Shown here: positions 35,491-45,200 of the stretch, in pieces
How the letters are laid out: each line of letters begins with the position of its first letter
Position numbering within the stretch: the stretch's first letter is position 1
Assembly (NCBI GenBank): GCA_943328795.2
Contig: CALQBK020000014.1
Coordinates: forward strand, 1-48,088
Length of the DNA stretch: 48,088 nt
DNA from: Bifidobacterium breve
GTDB lineage: Bacteria > Myxococcota_A > UBA796 > SXON01
Reading direction: 5' to 3'
The notes under the pieces: model-generated
Told to the model about the DNA's origin: nothing
Databases searched by the model: none
The model's input: the letters and a program-made list of their open reading frames with translations, nothing else
Translations under genes and position numbers: made by a program

Positions 35491-36599
35491 GGGGCGTCCT
35501 GCGCCATCGTGTCCAGCGGGTCGTAGATGAAGTAGCCGACGCCCGTCTGCCCGTCCCACTCGTCGTTCACCCACAGGTGCACGCGGCTCCCCACCGTGCG
35601 CGCCGCGACAGCGCCGATGCTGCCCTCGGACGTGTTGTTGATCGGGATCTTGTTGGGCCGCCGCACCCACTGGCCGCCCGAGCTCTTCTCCGCCATGCCC
35701 AGGAACTGGTGCTGCGAGACTTGGTATTGGCCCTGGGTCTCCCAGTCGCCAAACCCGACGTAGAACAAGTAGTCGGAGCCGTCCAATGAAGCCGTGGACA
35801 ACGAGACCTGCCCCATGTCGTCCCACGCACCGGCGTCCCCGGCGGGGAACACGCTGGTGCTCGACGGCGACCAGGACGTGAGGTCGCTCGCGTTGAGTTG
35901 GTAGGCCGAGCACGTGTTGGCCCGCGCGTCGTACCCCGCCAAGTAGCCGGTGTACCCGGCGACGGGCCCGAGATCGAGGCCGAGCGGCCAACACCAACCG
36001 TCCAACCCCGCGGCGGGCTGCATCAGGTCGTACACGGGGTTCTGCGGCAGGCGGTCCCAAGCGACGCCATCCGGGCTCGACAGGACGCCGATCGCCAGGT
36101 TGTTCTCGTCGTAGTTCAGGCCCTGGTAGATCATCACGTACTGCGACGTGTCGGGGTCCCAGACGACCTGCATCGCGTCCATCGACGAGGCATCCCAGTC
36201 TCCGTCTACCGACGAGAGCAGCGGGTTGTCCCCCGAGGACACCCAGTCCGTGCCCTCGGCGCTCACAGCGTACCCAAGCTTCCACCCGTCGGGGTTGCTC
36301 GAGTCCTCCACGCCGGTGTACCAAAGTTGGTAGAATGGGTGACCCAAGACCTCGGTGACCAGGAACGCCGAGTTGTCGATCGTCGGGGCCCAATCTTCGC
36401 CGGTGGTGGTGAACACCGGGTTGCAGTCGTAGGCCCAGAAGTTCGTCGCGTTCCCGTCGTCGTCCACGACCTGCGTGAAGCCACAGTCGGTCACGTCCGC
36501 CGGGTCAACGTCCGGCTGGCGCCCAGTGAGGGCATAGTCGGGCGCACACGCCGAGAGCGTGAGCGGGAGGAGGGCGAGGTAGGTGGGGTGCACCCCCAC
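35487..36599 (-). CDS. Predicted lipoprotein with beta-propeller repeats
   Basis: LTLSACAPDYAL lipobox; FYQLWYTGVEDSSNPDGWKLGYAVSAEGTDWV and similar blades. Confidence 0.75.
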   Translation of the reverse strand: MGVHPTYLALLPLTLSACAPDYALTGRQPDVDPADVTDCGFTQVVDDDGNATNFWAYDCNPVFTTTGEDWAPTIDNSAFLVTEVLGHPFYQLWYTGVEDSSNPDGWKLGYAVSAEGTDWVSSGDNPLLSSVDGDWDASSMDAMQVVWDPDTSQYVMIYQGLNYDENNLAIGVLSSPDGVAWDRLPQNPVYDLMQPAAGLDGWCWPLGLDLGPVAGYTGYLAGYDARANTCSAYQLNASDLTSWSPSSTSVFPAGDAGAWDDMGQVSLSTASLDGSDYLFYVGFGDWETQGQYQVSQHQFLGMAEKSSGGQWVRRPNKIPINNTSEGSIGAVAARTVGSRVHLWVNDEWDGQTGVGYFIYDPLDTMAQDAP

Positions 36600-36608
36600 A
36601 GTGTATCC

Positions 36609-38672
36609 TCAGCCCTTGATCTTGAGCTGCTGCCCCGGGTAGATCGTAGACCCCGAGAGGCCGTTCCACGACTTCAGCTCGGCGATCGTGCAGTTGTGTC
36701 GATCGGCGATCGCACCGAGGGTGTCGCCCTTGCGCACGGTGTACGTCGTGGTCGTCGTAGTCGCGCTCGTGGACGCCGCTGCGGGCGCGCTCGCGACCAC
36801 CAGCTTCTGGCCCACGACGATGGTGCTGCCCGACAGCTTGTTCCACGACTTCAGGTTCTCCACCGAGACCTTTTGGGCCGCGGCGATCCCGGAGAGCGTG
36901 TCGCCGGACCGGACCGTGTACGTGGTGGGCGTAGCCGGCGGCTTGGGCTCGGCGGCGGGCTTGGCCGCCACCGCGGGGGTGGACGTCGTCGAGGCGGGCT
37001 TGGACGCGGTGGTGGTCGAGGTCGATGCTGCCTTTCGCACCGTGAGGCGTTGCCCGGCGTAGATCTGGTTCTCGTTCTTGATGCCGTTCCAAGCCTTCAA
37101 GTTGTCGATGGACACGCCCTGGGCCCGGGCGATCGCTGCGAGGGTGTCCCCCGACTTCACCTTGTAGGTCACCACGACGGTGGAGGAGGAGGAGGCCGGC
37201 GCAACCGTCGACGCGGTGGCGTTGCGCGTCGTGCCGTCCGGCAGCAACACCGGCCCCGCGCCGCTGGTGGGCGTGGTGGTGGCGTTGGACGGGGATGGGA
37301 CCTCGGCCCCGCCGTGCGGGGACGTGGGGATGATCAGCTCCATGCCGACCTTGATCCGGGCGCTCGACGCGATGTGGTTGATGCGCGCGATGTCCGCGCT
37401 CGTGACCCCGTACTTGGAGGCGATGGTGCCCATCGACTCCCCCTTCTTGACCGTGTGCTGGATGTAGGTGAGCCGCTCCTCGGGCGGGATCTTGGCGAAG
37501 GCGGCGTTGAACGCCTCGGCTGAGCCCTTGGGCACGCGGACCTTCTGGACCTCGGGGTCGGGCGGCAACGCCCAGCGCCGCAGCGCGGGGTTGAGCTCCA
37601 AGAACCCCTCCTCTGTCGTCCCCGCGCACTTCGCGAGCACGTCCACCCCGACGCTCGCAGGCACCTCGACGGTGTCGAACACGAACTCCGGCTGGTACTG
37701 GATGCCGACGAACCCGTAGCGCTCGGGGTGGTGCCCGATGATCGCCGCCGCGATCAGCTTCGGCACGTAGTTCTCGGTCTCGGTGTGGAGGTACTCCCCC
37801 TTCGTGATCGCCCAGAAGTCAGTCGTGCCGGCCCGGCGGGTGGAGTTCATCACTCGGCCCTCGCCTCCGTTGTAGCTGGCCCAGGCGAGCCACCAGTCGC
37901 CAGCGAACATCTTGTTCAGGTACGACAGGTAGTCGAGCGCCGCGCGCGTCGCCCGTTCCGGGTCCCGTCGCTCGTCTACCCACCAGTCCACGCGGAGCGC
38001 GTACTGACGCCCGGTCGCCGGCATGAACTGCCACAGACCCGCCGCCGCGGCGTAGCTCGTCGCGCCCGGGCTGTAGCCGCTCTCGATCATCGACAGGTAG
38101 ACGAGGTCGCGCGGTAGGCCTCGCGCGTCGATCTGGCGGTACATCAACGGGCGCCACTTCGTCGAGCGCTCGAGGTAGTGGGCGTAGTACTTGCGGCCGC
38201 GGCCCAAGAAGTACCGCATCCACCCCTTCACGTCGTCGTTCACGACCACGGGGATGTCGAACTCCTTCGGGTCGATCGTGTCGAGGTGGAGCGGGTCCTG
38301 GTTGGTCGTCCCGACCGGGTCCAGGTAGTACTCGATCGGCGGCTCGGCGCCGACACTACCGAGGTCGGTGAGCTCGGACATGCGCTCCGCCGCGAGCTCG
38401 ACCGCGGCCTCCTTGACGGACGCGGTGGCGGTGGCCTCGCTCGGCTCGATGAAGTCCCAGATCGACGCGTCCGCCGGGGCCGCCGTACCGTCTGGCACCG
38501 CGTCGTCTTGCGCGGGGGTGTCCTCGCCGGGATCGCCCCCGTGCGCTTCTACACCCGCGGCGTACGCCGCGCCGGGCCCAAGGCCGGCGGACGGGGAAGG
38601 CCACACGGTGGCGGAGACGACGAGCAAGAGGAGTGCTCGCGCGAGGGGGGCGGCGGCGGGAGGGGGGCGCAT
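36609..38672 (-). CDS. mltD: Membrane-bound lytic murein transglycosylase (MltD-like) with four LysM domains
   Basis: SMIESGYSPGATSYAAAAGLWQFMPATGRQYAL...SYNGGEGRV catalytic domain; four LysM units (YIQHTVKKGESMGTIA, VTYKVKSGDTLAAIA, TTYTVRSGDTLSGIA, TTYTVRKGDTLGAIA). Confidence 0.93.
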   Translation of the reverse strand: MRPPPAAAPLARALLLLVVSATVWPSPSAGLGPGAAYAAGVEAHGGDPGEDTPAQDDAVPDGTAAPADASIWDFIEPSEATATASVKEAAVELAAERMSELTDLGSVGAEPPIEYYLDPVGTTNQDPLHLDTIDPKEFDIPVVVNDDVKGWMRYFLGRGRKYYAHYLERSTKWRPLMYRQIDARGLPRDLVYLSMIESGYSPGATSYAAAAGLWQFMPATGRQYALRVDWWVDERRDPERATRAALDYLSYLNKMFAGDWWLAWASYNGGEGRVMNSTRRAGTTDFWAITKGEYLHTETENYVPKLIAAAIIGHHPERYGFVGIQYQPEFVFDTVEVPASVGVDVLAKCAGTTEEGFLELNPALRRWALPPDPEVQKVRVPKGSAEAFNAAFAKIPPEERLTYIQHTVKKGESMGTIASKYGVTSADIARINHIASSARIKVGMELIIPTSPHGGAEVPSPSNATTTPTSGAGPVLLPDGTTRNATASTVAPASSSSTVVVTYKVKSGDTLAAIARAQGVSIDNLKAWNGIKNENQIYAGQRLTVRKAASTSTTTASKPASTTSTPAVAAKPAAEPKPPATPTTYTVRSGDTLSGIAAAQKVSVENLKSWNKLSGSTIVVGQKLVVASAPAAASTSATTTTTTYTVRKGDTLGAIADRHNCTIAELKSWNGLSGSTIYPGQQLKIKG

Positions 38673-38720
38673 GGGGGCGGGGAGGATAACCTATACCCAG
38701 CTCTCGCCCCCCGGCCCTCC

Positions 38721-39929
38721 ATGTCCGTTCTCGTTGTCGCCACGTCGCGGGACGAAATCCGCGCCGAGGTGGTCGTTCCCCTCTCGCGAACCGGCGTGCC
38801 CGTTCGGCCGATCGCGGACTGGGAGTCGCTTTGCCGCGCGGTCTGCGGCGTCGACACCCGGCTGGTGCTGGTGGACAGCGAGCTCCCCCGGCTGGACCCG
38901 GTGCTGCTGGACGCGCTCGCACGGTCGATGGACCACAAGCCGCGCGTGCGCGTGCTCGGGGGCCGGCTGCCCGTGCTGACTCGCATCCCCGCGACCTTCC
39001 GGGCGGCGCAGCGCGAGGCGCTTCGGCTCCCGGGGAGCGGGGCGCTGACCGACGCAGAGCGGCTCGACGTCACGTGGATGGGGATGGGGCCGCAGCCGCT
39101 AGACCAGCTCGCGCGGCTGGCCGCCGCCCCGCTGCCGTTTTGCGTGGAGGGGGAGCGAGGGACGGGAAAGGAGCGGATCGCGCGGTTCGTCCACCGCATG
39201 TCACGCCCGGAACGGCCGTTCGTGGTGGTGCCGCTGGGGCAGCGCTGGGAGCGCATGCCGGGGAACGGGACGATCTACCTCGAGAGCGGGCACAAGCGCG
39301 AGGCCGGGGAGGTGCGCGCCGCGGTGCGCGAGGCCACCGCGCTCGGGTGGCGCGTCGGGGTCGGCACGCGCGCGGCCGAGCCGCCGTCGGGCTTGGAGTG
39401 GGCGCGGGTCACGCTGCCTCCGCTGAGAGCCCACGCCGCGGACATCAAGCCGCTCGCGCTCGAGTACATCGCCCGCCACTCGCAGCGGATGGGGCTCCCG
39501 CTCCGGACGTTCGACCGGGAGCTCTGGTCGCTGCTGATCGGCTGGCGCTGGCCCGGGAACCTGCGCGAGCTCGAGATGTTCGTCGTACAGGCGCTGACGC
39601 AGACGGAGGCGCGCGCGATCCGGGGGCGGTCGCTCCCCGAGGGGGTCGCCCGGCTGCTCCGCGCGGGCGGCGAGGGGGTCGTGAAAGACATCTCCGGGTT
39701 CGAGGAGGCGTCCGAGGCGCGCTTGCGCGACGTGGTGGCCACCTACACGCCCGGGCCTGGGCTGACGCTCTACGGGCTCGTCACCGAGGCCGCGGAGCGG
39801 GCGCTGCTGCGGCTCGCGTTGACGCGCACGGGCGGGAACCGGAAGGCCGCAGCTTCGCTGCTGGGCGTGGCGCGGAACACGCTGGCGAGCCGCTCGCGAG
39901 CGCTGGGGCTCGAGAGCGCCGGAGAGTAG
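38721..39929 (+). CDS. Degenerate NtrC-like AAA+ regulator with Fis-type HTH, lacking GAFTGA
   Basis: GERGTGKERIARFVHRMSRPERPFVVVPL, WPGNLRELEMFVVQAL and C-terminal ALTRTGGNRKAAASLLGVARNTLASRSRALGL. Confidence 0.85.
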   Translation: MSVLVVATSRDEIRAEVVVPLSRTGVPVRPIADWESLCRAVCGVDTRLVLVDSELPRLDPVLLDALARSMDHKPRVRVLGGRLPVLTRIPATFRAAQREALRLPGSGALTDAERLDVTWMGMGPQPLDQLARLAAAPLPFCVEGERGTGKERIARFVHRMSRPERPFVVVPLGQRWERMPGNGTIYLESGHKREAGEVRAAVREATALGWRVGVGTRAAEPPSGLEWARVTLPPLRAHAADIKPLALEYIARHSQRMGLPLRTFDRELWSLLIGWRWPGNLRELEMFVVQALTQTEARAIRGRSLPEGVARLLRAGGEGVVKDISGFEEASEARLRDVVATYTPGPGLTLYGLVTEAAERALLRLALTRTGGNRKAAASLLGVARNTLASRSRALGLESAGE

Positions 39930-39962
39930 CATCGGCATACGCGCGGGCCGGCAGAACCCGGG

Positions 39963-41225
39963 CTATCCGACGCCGTCGCCGAGCGAGACGGGCCATGCGT
40001 CGGGGTCCCGCATCGCCCGGACCCCGGCGGGCAAGGCGCCGACAGCCCGCGCGCAATGGTCCCGCGACGCGGCCAACGGCACAGCAGGCGTCTGCACCGG
40101 CACCAGCAGCCCCACCCCGCCGGACCGCTCGTAGAGGGCGGCGTCCGAAGCGCGCACGAGCGTGTCCCCCGCTGCCGTGCGGATCACCTGCTTGCGACCT
40201 GGCCACCGCGCAGCGCCTTCTCCACGGACCCCGATCCCACCCTGCGGTGTCTGTCGCTCAGCGATTCGAAACGCCATGCGCACCTCCTCGTCCGTGACGC
40301 GAGCGAGCGCTCGGCCCACCGCGTACCGGTCGATCGGCGCGCCGGTCGCCACGAGCGCGGCGATGCTGTGCTCGTCGAGGTGCCCCGACCCCATGATCTT
40401 CGTGGAGGTGTACCCGTACGCGTTCAGCGCCGCGCGAACGGCCCGAGACGCCGCGTCAAGGTCGGAGCTGTCCAGGCGCACGCTGAGCACCTCCCCCCGA
40501 AACCGCCGCAGCTCGGCGACATCGCGCACGGGGTCAGCGTCCGAGAGCGCGAGGTGCCCGGACCCGGGGAAGTAGGTACGGAAGGCGTCGTAAGCGAGCT
40601 GGTCGTTGCCGTAAGCAGCGAGGAACGTGTCCGACATCGTGCCGACCGTGGGGATGCCCCAACGCAGAGCGGCGGCGGCGTTGGTCGTAGCGGCCGCGCC
40701 ACCGATGAACGCGGCGCGCGCGGCGAGCAGCGCGGCGTCGGGACCGGGCGCGCGCCGGGAGCCGAAGTCGTAGACGGGCACGCCGCCGGCGGCGTGGACC
40801 AGCCGAGCCGCGCGGGTGGCGATTAGCGAGCTCGCAGAGACCAGCTGGATCGCCAGGGTCTCCACCAACCCGCAGGTCATCAGCGGGGCGGTCACCCGGA
40901 TCAGCGGCTCGCCCGGGAACATCGGCGTGCCCTCGGGGACCGCGTGGATCTCCCCTTCGAACCGGAACCGCCGCAGGTAGTCAAAGAACGCGGGCTTCAC
41001 GTTCTTGAAGACGGGCGACTCCGCGAGCCAGGCGACCTGCGGCTCGGTGAACTTCAGCGCGGCGAGCTTCTCCCGCAGCGGCTCGAGGCCGGCGGCGACC
41101 AGGTACCCCCAGTCCCGGGGCAGCCCGCGGGCGTAGAGATCAAAGGTGGCGTCCCCCCACAAGCCGTCCGCGTGCCACGTCGCAGCGAGCACCAGCTGGT
41201 AGAGTTCGACCGGCAGCGTCTCCAC
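39963..41225 (-). CDS. pncB: Nicotinate phosphoribosyltransferase
   Basis: YQLVLAATWHADGLWGDATFDLYARGLP, FEGEIHAVPEGTPMFPGEPLIRVTAPL, VYDFGSRRAPGPDAALLAARAAFIGGAAATTNAAAALRWGIPTVGTMSDTFL, SVRLDSSDL. Confidence 0.95.
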   Translation of the reverse strand: METLPVELYQLVLAATWHADGLWGDATFDLYARGLPRDWGYLVAAGLEPLREKLAALKFTEPQVAWLAESPVFKNVKPAFFDYLRRFRFEGEIHAVPEGTPMFPGEPLIRVTAPLMTCGLVETLAIQLVSASSLIATRAARLVHAAGGVPVYDFGSRRAPGPDAALLAARAAFIGGAAATTNAAAALRWGIPTVGTMSDTFLAAYGNDQLAYDAFRTYFPGSGHLALSDADPVRDVAELRRFRGEVLSVRLDSSDLDAASRAVRAALNAYGYTSTKIMGSGHLDEHSIAALVATGAPIDRYAVGRALARVTDEEVRMAFRIAERQTPQGGIGVRGEGAARWPGRKQVIRTAAGDTLVRASDAALYERSGGVGLLVPVQTPAVPLAASRDHCARAVGALPAGVRAMRDPDAWPVSLGDGVG

Positions 41226-41228
41226 GCG

Positions 41229-42191
41229 TCAGGAGGGCTTGTACTGGATGGCGGCGCCGCGGTTGCCCACGGCCCAGACGTTGGTCGCGGACGAGCCGTG
41301 CACCGCGTAGAGGTTGTTGACCACGCCGGTCGGGAGGTCGTTCCACGTCGTGCCATCGAAGTACAGCGCCGTCCCGTTGTTTCCGACGACGAACACGTCG
41401 TTCGCGCTCGCGGCCCAAACCCCCCAGAGCGACTGGGTGGTCGGCACGGTGACAAGCTCCCACGCGGACCCGCTCCAGTGCAAGACGGTCCCGGACTCGC
41501 CAACCGCCCAGACGTCGTTCGCCGCCGAGCCGCTCACGCCGTGCAGGGACGTGGTGACGGGCGTGACCGTGGCTGTCCACGTGCCAGCCGACCGGACGGC
41601 GGCCGCGCCGTCCTCTCCGACAGCGACAGCGTCCTCGCCCGAACCCCACACGTCGTTCAGCCGGGCGCCGTCCGGCGCGCTGACGAAGGTCCACGCCGCC
41701 GTCGGGTCCGTGCTCTCCGACTCGTACACGCCGCCCCAGCCGACCGCGTACAAGGCGTCCGGGGCCCCGCCGCCAAGGCCCTCGAAATTGTTGGTTCCGA
41801 GGTCGTTGTCTGTCCAGGTATCTCCCGTGTAGTTGAGCACGTGCCCCTCTTCGCCGGCGACGAAGAGGTTCAGCGTGTCGCCGGATCCAGAGCCCCACAG
41901 GTCGCGGAGCGCGACGTCCACTGGCGCGACCATGTCCGTGAACCCGACCGAGGCGGTGCCGACGTACGCCTTGCCTTCGGTGCCGACGATGTACGTGCCT
42001 TGCCCAGACGCGTAGACACCGTGGAACGTCGACGACGTCTCGATGTGACTGTCCGTCCACACGGGCACCACGTCCGGGGAGGTGTCGCTGTCCCCCGTGG
42101 TGGGGGAGTCCACGGGAGCGGACGTGTCGTCCTTCCCGCCGGTGCAGGCACCGAGCATCAAGAGGGACCAGGCGGTCAACGTCGGGTTCAT
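41229..42191 (-). CDS. Predicted lipoprotein, beta-propeller (repeated VWGSG/AVGxxG motifs)
   Basis: LLMLGACTGGKDDTSAPVDSPTTGDSDTS; repeated NDVWAVGESGTVLHWSGSAWE-type blades. Start corrected to 42191. Confidence 0.85.
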   Translation of the reverse strand: MNPTLTAWSLLMLGACTGGKDDTSAPVDSPTTGDSDTSPDVVPVWTDSHIETSSTFHGVYASGQGTYIVGTEGKAYVGTASVGFTDMVAPVDVALRDLWGSGSGDTLNLFVAGEEGHVLNYTGDTWTDNDLGTNNFEGLGGGAPDALYAVGWGGVYESESTDPTAAWTFVSAPDGARLNDVWGSGEDAVAVGEDGAAAVRSAGTWTATVTPVTTSLHGVSGSAANDVWAVGESGTVLHWSGSAWELVTVPTTQSLWGVWAASANDVFVVGNNGTALYFDGTTWNDLPTGVVNNLYAVHGSSATNVWAVGNRGAAIQYKPS

Positions 42192-42232
42192 GCGGATCTC
42201 CACGAGGGCATCATAACCGCGCCGGAGCCCGA

Positions 42233-45200
42233 TCAGGGCGCGCCGATCGCGACCCGGGCGGCGTCGATCGGGGCCCGCTGCTCGGGGTACTCCCGCTCCA
42301 GTTGGTCGAGGATCTGCCGGGCGCGCTCGGAATTGCCCTGCTCCGAGGCTGCCCTGGACATCCCGGACAGCGCTTGCGCGCGGTAAAATGGGTCGCTCGC
42401 TTGGTCGAGCGCGCCGCGAAAATGCTCGTCTGCGCTGCCGGCGTCGCCGGCCTGGTAGGCACACTCCGCCAAGCCGAGCTCGCGCACCGTGCGCTCCTCG
42501 GCGCCGTCACCGAGCCGGCTGTAGACAGCGCGAGCCTCGTCGAGCCGGTTCAAGTTCCGCAGGGCCTCGCCGCGCACTTGGGCGATCGACAGCGCGTACC
42601 CGGGGTCGATCACGACGCGCTTGTCCAACGCGGCAAGCGCCGCCTGCGGGTTCTCCGCGTTCATCGCCAGGCGGGCGAGCCCGAGGCTGGCGGCCGTCTG
42701 AGTCTCGACGTCGTCCGCGAGCGTCAGGCGCTCCCACGTCTGTTGGGCCTCGACGAGCTTGCCCATGTCCTCGAAGACCTGCCCGCGCTCGATCGCTGCC
42801 CGCGGGTCGTCGCAGTTGCTCAGCTGCTCCGACGCAAACGCGAAGTCGCCTTGCTCTCGGGCTACGCGCGCGAGCCCAAAGCACGCGTTCCCGCCGGCGT
42901 CCTTCAACGCGACGAGCACGGCCTTCGCGCCATCCAAGTCGCCCGCGTCGATCAGGGCATCGGCCTGGGTCTCCGCGACCCATGGGCGGTCCGCGGGGTC
43001 AGCCGGCGTCAGGCCTGCGAGCAGCCCGGCGGCGTCCGCCGAGCGCCCGAGGTCCCGTAGCGCGCCCGCGCGCTCCATCGCGAGCTCAAACCCGCCGGCG
43101 TCGGCGTATTGCTCCGCGAGCGCCAGGGCGTCGGGCCCCTGCCCCTCTTCCCGCAGCGCGCGGACCGCCGCGACGGCGAGCTCCCCACGCATCGCGACGT
43201 CGTCCTCGTTCGCGAGCCACGCCTTGACCTCTCCGAGCCCCTCCGCGACCTTTCCGAGCGCGACAGCGCTGCGGAGCCAGCCGGCGCGCGCCTCGGCGCG
43301 ATCGGGCCCCGCGGCGGTCTCCTGCAGCGCGGCCTCGAAGTGGGCCTTCGCGGAGGTCGGGTCGGACGCGAGGAGGTTGGTGCCGACCACGATGTTCGCC
43401 TTGACGCGCACCGCGGGGGAAGGCGCCTGCAGCAGGGCCGTGTACACCGCCGCCGCCGAGGGGTCGTTCGCCTCGGTGAGCGCGCTGGCCAGCGCGATCT
43501 GAAGGTCCAGCTTCCGGGACGCCTCAATGCCGGCTGCTGCGGAGAGCGCTCCACGGAACGCCGTGGCGGCGCCCGGGAAGTCGCCCGCCCGGCTCCGGAG
43601 CTCACCGAGCGACGACAGGGCCTCGACAGCCCAGGGACCGTTCGACGCGGCGACCTCCAGGAAGTACCGCGACGCGCGCTCGTTCTCGCCCTTGAGCTCC
43701 GCGATGCGCGCCAGGCCGATCTTGCACTGCGCGGCGACCTCGGCGTCCGCGGTGGAGGTCGGCGACAAGCCGCCGAGCAGCGCGTTGTACTGCGCGGCGG
43801 CGTCCTGGACGCGGTTGGCGCGCACCAGCGCGTTGGCCTCTCCGAGCACGATCCGGGCCCGGACGACCTCGGAGGTCGTGCTCGCGAGCAGGTCACGGTA
43901 GCGCTCGATGGCCGTCGTAGCGTCGTTCTCCTCGACCATCAGCTCGGCGATGGAGAGCTGCGCCTCGAGCCGCGCCTCGGGCCCGGTCGTCGGGTCGTCG
44001 ACCAGGAGCGCCCAGACGTCACGCGCCTCCCCGCGCTTGCCCGCTTGCCGCAGGGCACGCGCGCGGCCGAGGGCCACGGCGTCCTTGAGCTCCGGGTTGT
44101 CGGCGACCAGCGCCGACGCGGCCGCGGGGTCGGTGGCCTGGAGCAGGCGGGCGAGGTTCAGCTGGGCCTCGTCGCGCAGCCGGGGCTCGACGCCGTCCAC
44201 GGCGATCAGCCGCCGCAGCGCCGCGACCGCGGCCTCCTGGTCCCCGGCGCGCTCCGCGATGCCGGCGATCAGCGAGTCGGCGCGGGCGCGCAAGCCGACG
44301 TCCTCGGCAGACTCGAGCGGGCTCAGCAGCGCGCGAGCGCCCTCGTCGTCCCCGCGGCGCGAGAGGAGGTCGGCGGCGCCGAGCGCGGCCTCTTCGCCGC
44401 CCGGCTGGGCGAGGACCGCGTTGTACAACGCGAGCGCGGCGTCCTCGTCCCCGGCGTCCACGAGGATGTGGCCGAGCCTGAGCGACAGCGGGAGTCGCTC
44501 AGGCGCGCTCTCCATCGCAGCCAACGCGCCCTCGATGGTCGCCCGCGCGCTCTCGGTGTCGCCGACACCCATCCAGCCGTCGGCGAGCGCCAACGCCAAC
44601 GAGCCGCGCTGCACGTCGGTCTCGGCGCCGGCGAGCAGCGCCTGCTCCCGCCGGAGGAGGTCTGGCCGCTCCTCCGGACCAAGCAGCCCAGCCAGCCCGA
44701 CGAGCGCAGAAGCCCGCTCTCCGGGCCCGACGTCGGTGCGGTCCAGCAGGCCTTCGAAGTTCTTCCGTGCCTCCCCGGTGAGCGCGTGCCGGGCCTGGAC
44801 CTGGGCCAAGCGGAGCAAGACACGTGGGACCTGCGAGCCCTCGCCCGCCGCGGTCAACGCGCTCGTCACCTGCGCGAGCGCGGCGTCGACGTCACCCGCC
44901 TCTTCGTACGCGGCGGCGGCCTCCAGGCTGAAGTCAACGACCTGGGCTTCGTCCTTCGCGGAGGCCGCGAGGGCTGCGAACCGGCGCGCGGCCTCGGCCG
45001 GGTCGCCCGCTTGCTTCGCTTCGGTGGCCGCCTGCTCGACTGCCGCGGTGTCCGCCGTGCCCGTCGAGAGGCGCGCCGCCGCGTATACGCCGATGACCCC
45101 GAGCAGGGCGACCGCGGCCGCGGCGCCGACCACCCGGACCCAGCCGGAGTCTTGCGCCTGGCCGGCGTCCGCGCCGCGCTCCACCAGCTCGGCGCGCGCC

